From NCBI GenBank assembly GCA_026225945.1, contig JAMJFZ010001815.1, forward strand, positions 14,980,501 to 15,044,500: a DNA stretch of 64,000 nucleotides. The letters are read 5' to 3'. A program made the translations under genes and the position numbers. This document shows, piece by piece, positions 1 through 12,363 of this stretch. Source of the DNA: Cricetomys ansorgei. Its lineage: Eukaryota; Chordata; Mammalia; Rodentia; Nesomyidae. The notes below the pieces were generated by a model. It was not told the DNA's origin. It worked only from the letters and a program-made list of their open reading frames with translations, and made no database searches. Numbering within the stretch: position 1 is the first letter of the stretch; each line of letters starts with the position of its first letter.

Positions 1-1900
1 TAATTGTGTAATTATTATGTAGGCATTCACTGGATTTAGTCTAAGAGTAAAAAATATACAACATACTTTTGGTCAGGCTTGTAAAAACTAAATTTGTTTT
101 CTATTTCTATTCATTAACGTGAATATAATAAACATGAATATATAATCTTAAAAATGCATTAATTCTAGGAAGAATAAAATATGAAGAAAAAATGTTCACC
201 TTAAATTGCCAATAAAATATGAAAGCATTGAACTTGCTATCCAGTAGAGCCATTCACTCCTCTGTTAAGCCACTCAACTCCTCTGTTAAGTCACTCAACT
301 AATGAAAATATGTGTTGTGTTATAGATACAATGAGTCATTATGAAGATTAGACAATTTTGATTCACAGATCTCTTAAAATGAATGCATATGATAATGATT
401 ACTTATAAATACTTGTAAATGTACAGTTTCTCTCTTATTTAGATAGTATGTTTGCATAAATCAAAGAAAACCTAGCAAATGTACTTTGAAAGACAAAATG
501 TTTGGTTATTTGTCAGATAAAAGTATTATCTTTCCTTGGGGTAAATCTTGGTAAGTGAATATTAAGAAATAGTGCCTGTCCTATAGTTGCACCCCCAATA
601 TTCATATTAAACTATTACCTCCGTAGAAATAGTTTTAAAATTTTTGATAGGTCAGTTCATGCTAGGACAAGACTTTTTTCTCAACATTCTGGAGGCAGGT
701 ACTGGAGAATAACAAGTTTCAAGCCTAATTCACCTATATATAAAGACTGAGTATTAAAGAAAATAAAAATTAATCAAAAGTTAGTTGGATTCCATCATTT
801 TTAGAAATTGATAAGAAAGTAATTGTGCATATTTTACTATTGTTTACATTTAATAAATTATAAATTAAGACATAAGTTTCAAAATCAACAACAGTAAGAA
901 TATTGAACTCCATGTCTACCTTTGCATTTATAATTTTCACATCTACATGTCTATTGAGAAATCTCAATGTCTCTTCCCTGGACCATATCAGTCTGCTTTA
1001 AAGCACAGTGACAATTACATGATCAGCAAAATAACACTGGCTGTGTTACCAAAAGGAATAATGTCCTTTTAATCAAAATCACAAGAGGCTTGTACAACCC
1101 TAAAACAGACTCAGCCCTGACCAAGTACTTAATTGTTTCTGCAAATGCTCTGTGAAGCATTTGAATAGGTGTAATTTATTTACTTAGAAATTACCAGCAC
1201 AGATGCTCTCCCTCTTCACTCACCTCCTTTGTATTAAACTATGATTTAGTGGTTTCTTGCACAAAACTAGTCCAAACCAATTAAAAAGCAAATAAATAGT
1301 CTCAGTGGAGGGTAAATTGCCTTCTCTGCCTTCATGAAGTATATGTGTACCAGTTAGATAAGATGTTGTCAGTCTGTTACAATCTAGGAGAATCCATCCT
1401 GCTCCATCACTGGTAGTAGAAAAGCTTCAGGGTTTTGAGAAACCATGTAGGCCCATTTGTCTATGCTGTGGCTAAACCTAAGGGGAAGTATTTCTTTTAA
1501 CACATTAATCTTGAAATAAAAATAATGGAAAATGTCCCAAGAAGGTCACTACTTAAACTGGCTTTCTTCAAATCTTAATTCAACTTCCTTTTCCCCATTC
1601 ACATACTTGAAATAGGACAGGACATAATGCTATGCAATATGAATCAGAGACAGTTGTATTAGGATTTTTTTACTGTAGATTCCATCTACATTAACTTAAT
1701 AATAGAAAACATCTGCTATGGTGCCTATGGCCAGGGACATTATGCTGGCCTTCTTACTTCTCAACTCCCCATTTTGTACCTATTTAGTATTGTTTTTCCA
1801 GTGCATGGACATGTGGAGGGTTGTAATTTTACAAAATACATGAATGAAGTTCTAGACAGAGTATACAAAACCCACTTGAAGTTACCAAAATATTAAATTT
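1..1900. other. Unassigned AT-rich DNA
   Basis: No coding frame, RNA gene or repeat family is recognised here. Base composition is strongly AT-rich, with scattered A and T runs. The only reported open frame (770-967, minus) is short and of AT-rich composition, as expected by chance. Confidence 0.5.
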
Positions 1901-2116
1901 TTTCTTTAAAATTTATTCATTTTATTTTAAGTGTAAGCCTTTTGCCCATATGTGTGTATGTGCACATATGTTCTTGTTGCATTCAGAGGTCAGAGGAAGG
2001 CATTGAATACTCTCGAACTGTAATTACGTGTGGTTATGTGCCACCATGTGGGTGCCAGGAACTGAACCTGGGGCCTCTGTAAGAGCAACAAAAGTTGAAC
2101 CACCTCTCCAAACCTA
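1901..2116 (-). mobile_element. B3-type SINE
   Basis: Read on the minus strand this is a full-length tRNA-derived B3/B2-superfamily SINE. On the + strand it shows the T-rich start, the 'cccatatgtgtgtatgtgcac' type middle, the 'gtcagaggaaggcattgaa' type segment and 'gccaccatgtgggtgccagg', and ends near 'cacctctccaaacct', the reverse of the SINE's 5' head. Divergence is moderate, so this is an old copy. Confidence 0.85.
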
Positions 2117-3179
2117 GAACATTTACAAAAATATGTTTAATATTCCTGCTATGCTTTACTTAATATAATCATGCTTTTGTAACAAAGGTCCTGGCTCAGT
2201 TTTTGGTGTTTAACTTCCCACATATTAAAATTTTACATCTCTCTGCCCTTGTGCTGTCCTACATATAAGATAGCTAACAAGAAACACAATGTCTATTCTG
2301 ATATACTTGAGACTTCCCAGCTTTTTCTATACATGAGAATCCCCATTCTGGCATGATTCCTTAACAACAATTCAGAACCCAAGCCATTTGGTCTTTCATA
2401 GCATTTGGATCAGCCTGGAGAATCAGCACCCCTCTAACTAGAAAATCTCGTTTAGGACCTTGGTACCTGTGAAATAGTCAGTTTCTATCTTGAATCAGTT
2501 CACATGTGGTCACATCTTGCAACTACCACTTGCCAAGAAAAGATTTGTAGTCTAAATATACATGGAAGAGTTGACTAGTAAGGTTGTCAGTTTGTTAGTT
2601 TCTAAACCTGCCTCAAATTCATGAATTAGAACAGTTTTGTAAAACATTAAGAAATCAACAGTTGCCTCTCAAGCTCTGTTCATTGTACCAGATTCTGCAG
2701 AAGAAAAATTTATCCTGTTCTTTTGATAAGTTAATTGTCATCTATTAATCAGCTTTCCCTCATGGTAAATTGACTACTTGTATCCACGGTTGGAAACTTT
2801 CTGCTTCATTAGAAGTCAGACTTATAATACAAAGCAGTGTCCCATTTACCTCTGTTATAAAAGTAGAGAAGTAAAACTTGAGATGAACCAGTGACAGTAA
2901 AAAACAAAATGATTGTGGTGCTTTGGAAAGAATAAAACCCATAGGATTATATATTTGAATATTTTCGTGCTTAAGAAGAATTAAAAGGAAAGGCCATGTT
3001 GGAGAAGGTGTGACTCTTGGGACTGGTTTGAAGTTTCAAAAGCCTATGGACATCCATACAGTGCTCTCTCTGCTTACTGCTTGTGAATTGAGTTGTGAGC
3101 TCTCAACTGCTGCTCCAGCCACGATATACCTGCCTATACTCTGTCATCATAGACTCTGAAACCATAAGCCCAATTATAC
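2117..3179. other. Unassigned unique-looking DNA
   Basis: No repeat or gene is recognised. One 60-codon frame on the minus strand (2760-2942) has no domain or start context that supports translation. Confidence 0.4.
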
Positions 3180-3564
3180 CACACACACAGACACACACAC
3201 ACACAAGCAAACACACAAAAAAACATACCACACACACATACATATCACATACATGCATATATATGTGTATATATATTAATACACACACACATATATATAT
3301 GTGTACATGCACACAGATATTCACAGATATGTATGTATATATGTGTTTGTGTATAAGCACACAGTTAAACCACACACACAGGCATATATATGTGTGTATA
3401 TATACATATATGTATGCTTATATACATATATACATGTATACACTTATACATATATAAATGTGTATATATATATATGTGCGTTTATACACACAGTTAAACC
3501 ACACACACTCATACACACACACACAAGTATACACATATGTTAAACCAAAACACACATGTATGTG

Positions 3565-3612
<48 letters not shown>

Positions 3613-3675
3613 TGTCTGGCTTAACTGGATAAACATATGTGTGTGTCAGTGTGTGTGTGTGTGTGTGTGTGTGTT
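3180..3675. repeat. Compound (CA)n / (TATG)n / (TG)n microsatellite
   Basis: About 500 bp of alternating purine-pyrimidine DNA. It has (CA)n blocks at the left, TATA/TATG-rich blocks in the middle and (TG)n blocks of about 30 and 25 bp at the right. A non-simple segment reading 'cagttaaaccacacacac' recurs near 3361 and 3489, with related forms near 3168 and 3539, so the array grew partly by duplicating a longer unit. Several overlapping frames of 70-120 codons here encode only His/Thr/Cys/Val-rich low-complexity strings and are not genes. Confidence 0.95.
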
Positions 3676-4861
3676 ATCTCTGTCTTTTTCAGTAATAGAA
3701 ATGTACTTAATATAATGGTGGTTATAGTCTGCAATGTCAAAGTTTTCTATTCATGACAAGTTTCTGGGTGATAGCCTGAGTTAGGCAGGGATCCAAACAG
3801 GCTCCTCCAGTCCCCATCACATATAACTCTTACATGTGTGTCATTTCCAAATGCTAGAAAATGAGTAAACCCCAGAAGAGAACCTATTAAATTACAGATT
3901 CCTTACTCTACTCCAGACATAAAACATCTCAAAGCTGATTTTATAATAGAAGCACTCCTTCCCCATTCCAATGAAGGTATCCAAGTCTTGAAGTACTAGC
4001 AATGGATGTGTTTTTTAGCATCACAGTGGTATGGGGCAGGAAGTTGAATTTACTTTGCCAAGTTTCTTCTAGTAGTTTAGCACAGCTTGTCAGATGATGA
4101 AAGAGTTCTACTATTCCAAAGAGCCTGGAGGCATTAGACTCAGGAAGGCCCTGCTGGGAGCTGGATAGATCCTCTCAGTCCATATCTCTTAGGTAACAGG
4201 TGGCACCCTAATGAAATCTGATATCTGGAGGCTCTTTTGGAATGTGGCAAGAGTGTGATCTGTAAGACATCACTCTGGAGAACCAATATCTGAAGCTGTT
4301 AGCTGTGCACCTGGTCTTTGCAATTGACAGAAAAGGATCATTGTTCCAGAAAAGCTTGACACAATGGAAATTGCTTCCAAATTCTGATTTCCACCAGTAA
4401 TCTTAGTTATAAAATCAATGAAGTATTAGAAGATTTAATTGAATATGAGAGTATGAAAAACATACTCTAAATAGTTCAACTTAAGTCCTTTAATAGAAGA
4501 AGTATTCAGAGTAACCAAGTAGATCTCTTTAAATTTTTTTTTCATCAAACAAAACCTTGGGTCTATAGAAGTAATTAGATAGCATACTGGGAATAGAATA
4601 TTCCTGGAAATAAGAAGTAATTGAGTATAATACAAGAAATTATTATAGAATAAGATATAGTCATATATTATCAAAAAGAAACATATAACAATGTGTCCCA
4701 GTAACCAACATAAAAGTTTCCTTTTATAGAATATTAAAAAAAGAAAAAAACCAAATATCTATAACCACGATTGAATTTCAGTACTACAAAAAATACTATC
4801 AGTAAGCCATGGAAGAGAGCAAATAATCAATACAGTAAACAGTTGCAATGTTTTCAAATTG
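3676..4861. other. Unassigned DNA
   Basis: No gene or repeat family is recognised. Composition is a little richer in GC around 4040-4330 than in the flanks. That stretch could hold an old unrecognised repeat. Confidence 0.4.
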
Positions 4862-5035
4862 AGCCATAATTGTTAATTGAAGGCACTAAATTATTTCAAC
4901 ATTTTCCATCTGAAAATATGCACTGTTGGTGCTAATTATATAACAGCATGATTAATGGCATGTCTTGAATAATTATTTGCAAATTAGTCACCACTTTTTA
5001 AATATCTAATTACTAGTGAGGTTAACTTTTATCAA
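4862..5035. promoter_or_regulatory. Candidate enhancer-like block rich in homeodomain and POU motifs
   Basis: Within about 175 bp there are several TAATT/TTAAT-type cores (near 4868, 4874, 4932, 4951 and 5008), and at 4975-4984 the exact palindrome ATTTGCAAAT, an octamer-like POU site. No transposon signature is visible. This density of homeodomain cores around an octamer is typical of conserved developmental enhancers, but AT-rich DNA produces TAATT by chance, so this is only a candidate. Confidence 0.3.
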
Positions 5036-6085
5036 CACACAAAGCTTACTTTGCTCAGTTCAACCCAAAAGCCATACAAAAAAAGCATATGTTGTCTAGT
5101 GCAAAGATATGAGTTTAGAAAACCTATGAAAATATATTCTGTATTCAAAATTCTACTTTCTATATTTATATTGTGTGTATACATATGTAGGCATTCATAA
5201 TCTGATCATATAGACCAATTCCACTACAAACTGGAATGCATTTTATATCTTCATAGGTATACAACAGGACATGCAAGTAAATTAATTAGAAATTGGATGG
5301 TAAGCAAAATTTTAAAAATAAAATCATCTAAACTTGATACAGAAGCAGGAAAGTTAGTACCTGTGTTGTTACAGAGATCAAGACTTAGATTATGAGCATT
5401 GACTTTGCTTGTCTTTTCCATTAGAGAGGGTTCCCTTTCATACTAGAAAAGTCTCTTGTGTGCCCCTTTGCTTTAAAAAAAAAAAAAAAAAGCTAATGTA
5501 CCTGTATTTAGGAAAATTGGTAAAACAAACCTTCATCCTTAAGTATAAGTTTTCCAAAATTGTTCATTAAATAGACATTCTTGAAATTATAGTCTGAAAA
5601 AAAATCACTAAACCAATGTTTCTTCCCAGAAACTTTCTGAAAGACAGGATACTTACAGAAGCATCCTTTCCTAACAATGAATCATATGCATGTATGTTTC
5701 AAATAATCACATTCAAACACTGATAACTATGCAAAATATATAGGAGAATACTAATATGCTTTAAATAATAGGCCAATATGGCCTTTTAAAACATATTTTT
5801 CTTTGAAAATAGAGTTTCTTATACGATAGATTCTGATTATGATTCCCCATTAGTTCCTTCTAAATCCTTTTAATCTCACCTACCATCCAAACCTACACCT
5901 TTTCTTTCTCTCTCTCATTAGTAAATGAACAGGCCTCTGAAAAGTAAGAATAAAAAAAAATGAAACAAAAATAAACAAACTGGAATAGGACAAAACAAAC
6001 AAACCAGCAGAGAAAAAGTGCCAAAGAAAAAACAAAAAACATATAAGGACCCAGAGCCATACACATTTGCACACACAGAAATTAT
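5036..6085. other. Unassigned AT-rich DNA with a short poly(A) tract
   Basis: A 17-base poly(A) run lies at 5475-5491. No SINE body is seen directly upstream, so the run is not clearly a retroposon tail. Nothing else is recognised. Two overlapping frames on the minus strand across 5880-6275 run into the adjacent microsatellite and are not credible genes. Confidence 0.4.
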
Positions 6086-6178
6086 ATGTGTGTATGTATG
6101 TATGTGTGTATGTATACATGTACATATATATATATATGCATGTGTGTATATATGTATATGTATATATACATACATAGA
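6086..6178. repeat. (TATG)n/(TA)n microsatellite
   Basis: Imperfect TATG, TGTG and TA repeats over about 90 bp. The reported frames across it translate to Tyr/Ile/Cys/Met low-complexity strings. Confidence 0.9.
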
Positions 6179-6947
6179 GAAATCCCTGTATTGAAAAGAA
6201 ACAGGCAAACAAACAAAAACAAATACAAATGCCCTGACAAATATGGGACAAAAAACAAATATCAAAAACTTCCATTGAATTTATTTCTTTGTTAGCCTTT
6301 TAGTTCTTTCTTTGTTTGGAAAGAGAAAATATGTATGGAGAACAGAGAATTTGAATACTTTAATATTTCAATGTCCATTAGAGGAGAATTCTGCTAAATA
6401 GAATTATAAAGAGATTTGTTAATTGAGAAAAAACTTTAATTTTTCACCATGAACCAAGTAAAATGTGTACTGTACAATTCACTTTTATTATATCAGGTCA
6501 TGCATAAACACATAAAAATAAAATGCTTGCCAGGCAATAATCAAACATACATTGATTCAGACTTTTAGTAAAGTACACCACAGGATGCCAGTGATCCATT
6601 TATCCTTGCTTCTTGTGTAAATATATGAACCACCAAATAATCCACATTGTGCAATGAAACATCTTTTGATGAAATTCTTATAAGTTAAATATATCTAGAA
6701 GAAGTATGTAAGCAACTTGCTTATTACTTATTCAGAAATAAACTGTTTCTTTGAAGATGTCTTCATTCCCTTCTCACAATCAGAATCTGACAAGGGAGAC
6801 ATAGTTTAACCTTGGAAAATTAAAAAACAAACACAATTCGGTGGTGTCAGATCTGAAAATAGAAACAACTGTTTTCTTGAATAACTTTACTTGTGTGGAT
6901 TTGACCTGCCAGTCAGAACTGACAATATAGAGAAAAGAAGATTTGAA

Positions 6948-6997
6948 GATTGAAGTGAGCCTGGACTACATAGCAGATAACACTCTTAAAAATAAAT
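6948..6997 (+). mobile_element. B1 right-end fragment
   Basis: The string 'gagcctggactacatagcag' followed by an A-rich tail matches the 3' part of a rodent B1 or 7SL-derived SINE. The 5' head is missing. Low copy quality suggests an old fragment. Confidence 0.5.
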
Positions 6998-7088
6998 GTT
7001 CTTCACAAAATATTGTAATAAGTAGATAGTCAATGTTTTGAAATTATAACAAAACAGTAGATGGAATCTAAATGTTGGAGCTGAAGAT

Positions 7089-7225
7089 GGTTGAGGTGGT
7101 ACCAGCCTTTAATCCTAGCATTTTGGATTGGAGGTAGTAGAATCAGAAGTTGAAAGTCATTCTTTGAAGCTACATAGTAAATCTTCAGCCAACTTTGGTT
7201 ACTGAAGATACTTACTTAAACAAGA
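7089..7225 (+). mobile_element. Degenerate B1-type SINE
   Basis: The segment 'gtaccagcctttaatcctag' followed by a 'ggaggtagtagaatcagaag' type stretch and 'gaagctacatagtaaat' matches the body of an old B1 SINE on the + strand. The copy is well diverged. Confidence 0.65.
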
Positions 7226-7924
7226 CAAGAGCAACATCTACAACATTAAGAAATAATTAGTCTAAATTAAAATTGATATTATTTAAAAATAACAAAGCTT
7301 TAAACACACCCTCAAGAACTATTTATTATAAGTGATTTAAATTCATTTAAATAAACTTAATTAATAAATAAAGTATATTAGCCATTTCTTCCTTTTTGAC
7401 AGAAAAGAGAAAATAGAATTGTTTTACTTTGCCCTGCCCAAAGCTGCATACATTAGAGTTGCATAAAATGATGTTTTGATCTGAACATGTGCAGTGAAAT
7501 AATAATGTAATCCTTCTAGTTAACATTTCCATTCCCTCATATTGTGATTTTTTTTTTTTTTTTTGTATTTGTGGGTTGAGTCAAAATCTTTAAAGGAAAC
7601 ATTAAGTTTGGTGATCGTAAACCCATACAAACTCAAAGTAAGAAAGGGGAAAGCGACTAAACACTTCAATTGACTTTCATTTCACCAACAGTGATTTAGA
7701 CTGGGTAGTTTAAAGTACCCTACAGAGTCCATAGAAGAATAATAAACTAGAAAGTTGGATGGCATACTGATTTTAAAAGTGGGGGAAAATGAAGTACTGT
7801 TGAGGAAATATGGAATCACAGGAGTTACGTGAGATCAATGACCCAGAAGACTGGTCCATGTTTCTCAGGTTGTAATTAATTTAATTTACAACACTGCAAT
7901 GGCTGAAGTAGTTAAAAGACAAGT
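7226..7924. other. Unassigned DNA with poly(T)
   Basis: AT-rich DNA with a 17-base poly(T) run at 7548-7564. No gene or repeat body is recognised. The 61-codon minus-strand frame at 7347-7532 has no supporting feature. Confidence 0.4.
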
Positions 7925-7930
7925 GTTTTG

Positions 7931-8383
7931 TGTTGTGGGAGATTTTAGTTATGGATAATGTTCCAGTAAGCTGTCCTTGAAGCAAGTAAAGGATTCACTG
8001 CCTACCAGTAAACAAAGGAGTGGCTATCCCGCTCTCCACAAGAATGGGACATTCCTTAGCATTAAGGCAGACAAAGGTTAGGTTCCCTTGATTTGTATAT
8101 TGGAAGGCTGGGTGGAGACAGAGAGGATTTGGAATAAAAAAGAACTAGGGCAAGGGCAGAGGGAGAGGAGAAAGACAGACAGCAGAGAACAAGGAAGAAG
8201 AAGCTAAGGAGCAGGGGGAGAACCAAGAGGACAGCATGGGGTGAAGAAGCTTTGGAGTGAGCTCTCTGCCTAGCTGCCCGGGTATAGAATTCACTGAGAT
8301 TTGACTTGGTTTGTGATTAATAAAGAGCATTGGAAATTTTAATGTCTGGACTCTCCATTAAGTGCCATAACTTTATGTTAACA
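7931..8383 (+). mobile_element. Solo LTR of a class II (ERVK-like) endogenous retrovirus, purine-rich U3
   Basis: The element starts TGTTGTGGGAG and ends TTAACA, so it has TG...CA ends. It is flanked by a perfect 6-bp duplication, gttttg, at 7925-7930 and 8384-8389, the duplication length usual for class II elements. A polyadenylation signal AATAAA sits at 8319-8324, about 60 bp before the 3' end, as expected for R-U5. The U3 carries a long A/G-rich stretch (about 8140-8235). No primer-binding site or internal retroviral DNA adjoins either side, so this is a solo LTR left by recombination. I do not recognise the family name. Confidence 0.9.
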
Positions 8384-8389
8384 GTTTTG

Positions 8390-9202
8390 TCCTTGTAATT
8401 CAGGTTTATGCAAACTCACGTCTCTGGGAAATTTTTTTTCTTTAATGGATTTCAGAAAAAAATAAAACTCTAGAAATTCCAGTATGAATGGAATACATAA
8501 CATTGTTGAGTGTTGTCAGTGTCTCAAAGAGTAAAATGGACTATTAAGCATTGGTTTTTGCTCATAGAACTTTCAGTTATTCTTATTAATATATTCTGAA
8601 GTAAAAGTAAATTTCTTAGATGACACATGCATTTTACAAAATTGTAATGTTTTCAAGTATAATGGCACTGAATTAGTTGTTTCATTCCTCCTCATCTTAC
8701 TTGGTACAATTGCCATAGAAGACCTGTGCTTTAAAAGTTGCATTCCTGATTATAAAAACATAATAGGTTCATTAAATCAGGCACACATATGAACATAGAC
8801 CTGTCTTTAAAAATGCATTTACATGAGGTTTAGCATGAAAGTTTCTGCAGAACAGCTCTGAGAGTATGAAGCAATATAGTTCACCTGCAAATGGCAAATC
8901 ATACTCATAGAATAAAAGTCTAGAATCAGAGTCTGTTTAAATTGGTGCTGTTAGGTGAGAACTTATTTAATATATTTTATATGAATTTTAGTACCTAACC
9001 TTAGTTGTGTTTTTATTTAACTATTCACAGATTTCTCAGACACTTTCAGGAAACAGATTTGTGAGTATAAAACATGTGCTTTAACTACTTGCAATTGTGA
9101 ACCAATAAAACAATCTTTACAAAATTTCAAAAATTCTCTAATCAAAAAATTAATTTTGAACCTTTCACAAGTAAATTTAATAAAATATTCACATTAGTGA
9201 CA

Positions 9203-9204
<2 letters not shown>
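8390..9204. other. Unassigned AT-rich DNA
   Basis: Nothing beyond AT-rich unique-looking sequence is recognised between the solo LTR and the (TA)n tract. Confidence 0.4.
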
Positions 9205-9239
<35 letters not shown>

Positions 9240-9243
9240 TATA
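9205..9243. repeat. (TA)n microsatellite
   Basis: Near-perfect TA dinucleotide run of about 36 bp. Confidence 0.95.
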
Positions 9244-10671
9244 TAAATTTTTGTATTATTATCAGAATCAGATAACAAATAAAATGAAAATATTATATAC
9301 ATATGACCACAATGTATCATAAACTTCAGTCAACTAAATTGAAACAAAATATTAGTTGAACGACTTGTCACCTGGTTTCTTATTAGATACCCTAGAGGCT
9401 AGAAGAGTCACATTTAAGTGCTGATACAAAGGTACTCTTATCATCTAAACAAATACACTGTAATACTATTGTTTTAGTCTATTGTCCTTGCTATACAATA
9501 ATACTGAAGTCCAAGTAAACTATAAAGGATAGGGACTAACTTGGCTAACACTTTGAGACTGGGCCATCAGAATGAAGGATACAGCCTGATTACTCCATGA
9601 GATAAGCAAGCATGCTAGATGATGAATCTCTACAAAAATATTCCATGTTTTATAGTCTATTTCTCTTATACATGAGCTTACCTCATTCCAATACCTCTAA
9701 AGACATATTTCCAAATGCTATTAAATTATGAACTTGGAAACTCAGAACACAAAATATGGCTTCAAGAGGACACATTCTGAAGAGAAAAAAGATTGATGTT
9801 ATCAAAAGAAAAGAAAAGGAAGGCATTTTGAGATAAATGAGAAGCAAGATAATTTTTCAAAGACCTCATTTTTAAAAGAAGGCATCATAGGAAACTCTTG
9901 TAGGAGAAAAACACAAGGAAATAAACAGGAAGAGTTTTGAAACCTTAGTAGGGAAAATAACTCAATAAAAGAACAAACCCACAAGTAACTGTTTTCTAAA
10001 AATTTCTCTCCTGTTTCCTAACGTACCTTTAAAACATGAATCTGTATGGGAATCTGAACACATCAGAGAAATATCAAGGCAGTTCTTCATACTTAGACAC
10101 AGGGTTTAAAAGAGAAAAAAATAAGGATGTCTACACTCCACCCAAACAGGTAAAACTTTTTGTGGACATGAGGACTTGCTGTACTTGGTATAAGGCTAGT
10201 TTCAGAAAAATAACAATATAACTACTATTCCAATATAAATATTCTACTTCATTCTATTCTTGTAGAGTACCACTGTACTATAACAAATGGGAATGCTATG
10301 ACAGTAAACAAGATCATTTTGTAATATTTTTGTATCATCCTGTTTAAAATTAATCTGAAAATAAAATGACTAAAATTTCTTAACAAATATTACTGGTAAT
10401 TGTTTAGAGAGGTCAATCTTGGCTATAGGCCCTGTAATCCGGAGGCCAGAAACCCAGATAATGTTAACTATTTCCAGCTGTTGCTAAGCTTTATTGGCAC
10501 CTTTCCCAACTTCCCTTCATAATCTGTGAAGGAGAGAGGACAGACATTTATTTAAAGTATCAAAACTCTTTGAAAACCAAGTTTAACAATCTAAATTTTT
10601 GAACTAGTCAAAATATCTTATATAAGTTAAAGAAATGAAAACAACTACTGATAAAGGAAAATGAATCACTT
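9244..10671. other. Unassigned DNA
   Basis: No gene, RNA or recognised repeat. A 61-codon frame at 10036-10221 (+) and a 60-codon frame at 9802-9984 (minus) are isolated and show no domain. Confidence 0.4.
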
Positions 10672-10677
10672 GTCTTC

Positions 10678-11514
10678 TGTAGCTGTAGATGTATGCATTG
10701 ATTTTATTAATTTATTCTCATGCGTTCATGGCAGAAGAGACTTTATTCTTTGCTAATTCAATCCCCGGTCTTAGAGCATTTCAGCCTTCTTACAATCTAA
10801 TTTTAAACCTAGAACTGGAAGGTTTTAGCCTCGGTACAATCTAATCTTTAAGCCTAAACATAGAACATTTCAACCTCTGAAACTTACTACTGACTGAGCT
10901 TACTCTACTTAAGTTATCTTCTGAACGACCTCTTTTCACTCTGACATGTATTGTGAACTCCATACTATAATCATAAACCATTTGCTCCTGTCTCTTTACT
11001 TTTTCTTTTAGCTTATTCTGGATGGGCTCTGCTCTTCTAGACTTCTGCTTCTGAACAGAATTGTCTATGAGCTGACTGCCCTTAGATTGCCTGACTCAAC
11101 TAACTCTTCCCTTCTCCTTCTCTTAGCTCTGTCTTTTGTCTAATTCCAATCTGCTTCCACCTTGCTTCTACCTTGATGCTTCTCTCTCTCAGAGCTCTGC
11201 TTCTACTCTATGAGCTCCTAGTGCTTCTTGTCTGTTTCCACTTCTTCCTAAACTCTGCTCCCACAGTCTGATTCTATTCCCTGCTTCTCTCGACTGAGTT
11301 GGGATTAAAGGTGTATCCACTACTGCCTTTTGAATTGGGTTTAAAATTTGAATTTTGCTACCTTGGGATTAAAGGCATATATTAACATTCTTTCTACTTT
11401 AGAGCAGCCCTGCTGCTGGATCAGAGATCAAATGTCTATCACAAAAGCCTTTCAATGTCATCCTTTGTTATAGCTGCTATGATGCTGAATTAAAAAATTA
11501 AATGTTCCTCGATA
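10678..11514 (-). mobile_element. LTR of the B1-headed, GTCAG-rich class II family (copy A, second subfamily)
   Basis: Read on the minus strand, the 5' end (from 11514) begins with the form also found at 26.0-27.0 and 41.3 kb, a 'ttaattttttaattcagcatc' type string. It then has B1-head-like segments ('cctttaatcccaa'), a long middle rich in AGTCAG-type motifs, a polyadenylation signal AATAAA (as 'tttatt', about 10741) and a tail ending CTACA. The flanks are near-identical 6-bp duplications, gtcttc (10672-10677) and gtctac (11515-11520). No internal retroviral DNA adjoins, so this is probably a solo LTR. The 5' TG has decayed to TA. Confidence 0.75.
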
Positions 11515-11871
11515 GTCTACTATCACTTTGGAAAAAGGTTTGTGTATGCATACAGAAACTTTATCTATATATATTTATCCCAAAGGATGAATTAATATAT
11601 TTCTAAAAATAAGTTAAATAGATTTGCATAGTAAGCTTTTTTAAAAATGATAGGCCAATGTCTCATTAATGAAAAAATTGATTATGTAGTATGAAGTAAT
11701 ATAAAAGTTTGACATGCGATGACAATACCGTCTTATTAAGTTCTGTTCTCACATAATGCTCCTAGGAAACACGGGCTGACTCCATGGTATTTCACAAAAT
11801 GGAGTGTACTTTTTCATTTATTAGAGAAAAATATAGAAACGAATGGGAGGTAATGTCTGGAGAATGCTCAT

Positions 11872-12063
11872 GGGTCTTGAGAGATAGCTTGGTGGTTAAC
11901 AATACTTGTTCTTGCAAAAATCTTGCATTCAATTCCCAAAACCTACTTAGTAGCTTATAATTGTAACTCCAGTTTCAAGGGATCTGATGCCTTTTCTTGT
12001 ATACATACATACATGCATACAAAACACTCATACACATAAACAGTAAATTTAAAATAAAATAAG
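11872..12063 (+). mobile_element. B2-type SINE
   Basis: A full-length but diverged tRNA-derived SINE. It has the 'gagagatagcttggtggtta' head (box A region), the 'attcaattcccaaaacctac' box B region, 'gggatctgatgccttttctt', and an AC-rich then A-rich tail. It is a retroposed SINE and not a functional tRNA gene. Confidence 0.85.
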
Positions 12064-12208
12064 AAATAGTATAACTTAAGAGCCATAATATCCATCAAAT
12101 GTCAAGAGACCAAAGGGAATTTCATAGGAGAATGTTAAGGTGCTTTATATAATTAGTTCTTTACATTCCGTGGGATAGGAATTTATCATAGTTCAGTAAT
12201 ATTTTACT

Positions 12209-12348
12209 TTTTTCTGAGACAGGGTGTCTCTGTGTAGCCCTGGCATTCCTGAACTAGCTTTGTAGACCAGGCTGGCCTTGCACTAAAAGAGATCTGCATG
12301 CCTCTGCCTCACAAGTGCTGGGATTAAAGGAATGTGGCATTCTACCCA
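12209..12348 (-). mobile_element. B1 SINE
   Basis: The + strand shows the reverse complement of B1: T-rich start, 'gagacagggtgtctctgtgt', 'gtagaccaggctggccttgc' and 'gtgctgggattaaaggaatg'. It is close to full length and modestly diverged. Confidence 0.93.
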
Positions 12349-12363
12349 TACTAGTAATATTAT

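Noticed and set aside
3095..3715. Overlapping open frames of 70-120 codons on both strands
   Set aside because: All lie in the CA/TATG/TG microsatellite and encode only His/Thr/Tyr/Cys/Val repeats.
5880..6295. Frames of 131 and 115 codons on the minus strand
   Set aside because: They read through AT-rich DNA and a (TATG)n repeat, with no domain, no conserved start and strong Phe/Tyr/Ile bias from composition.
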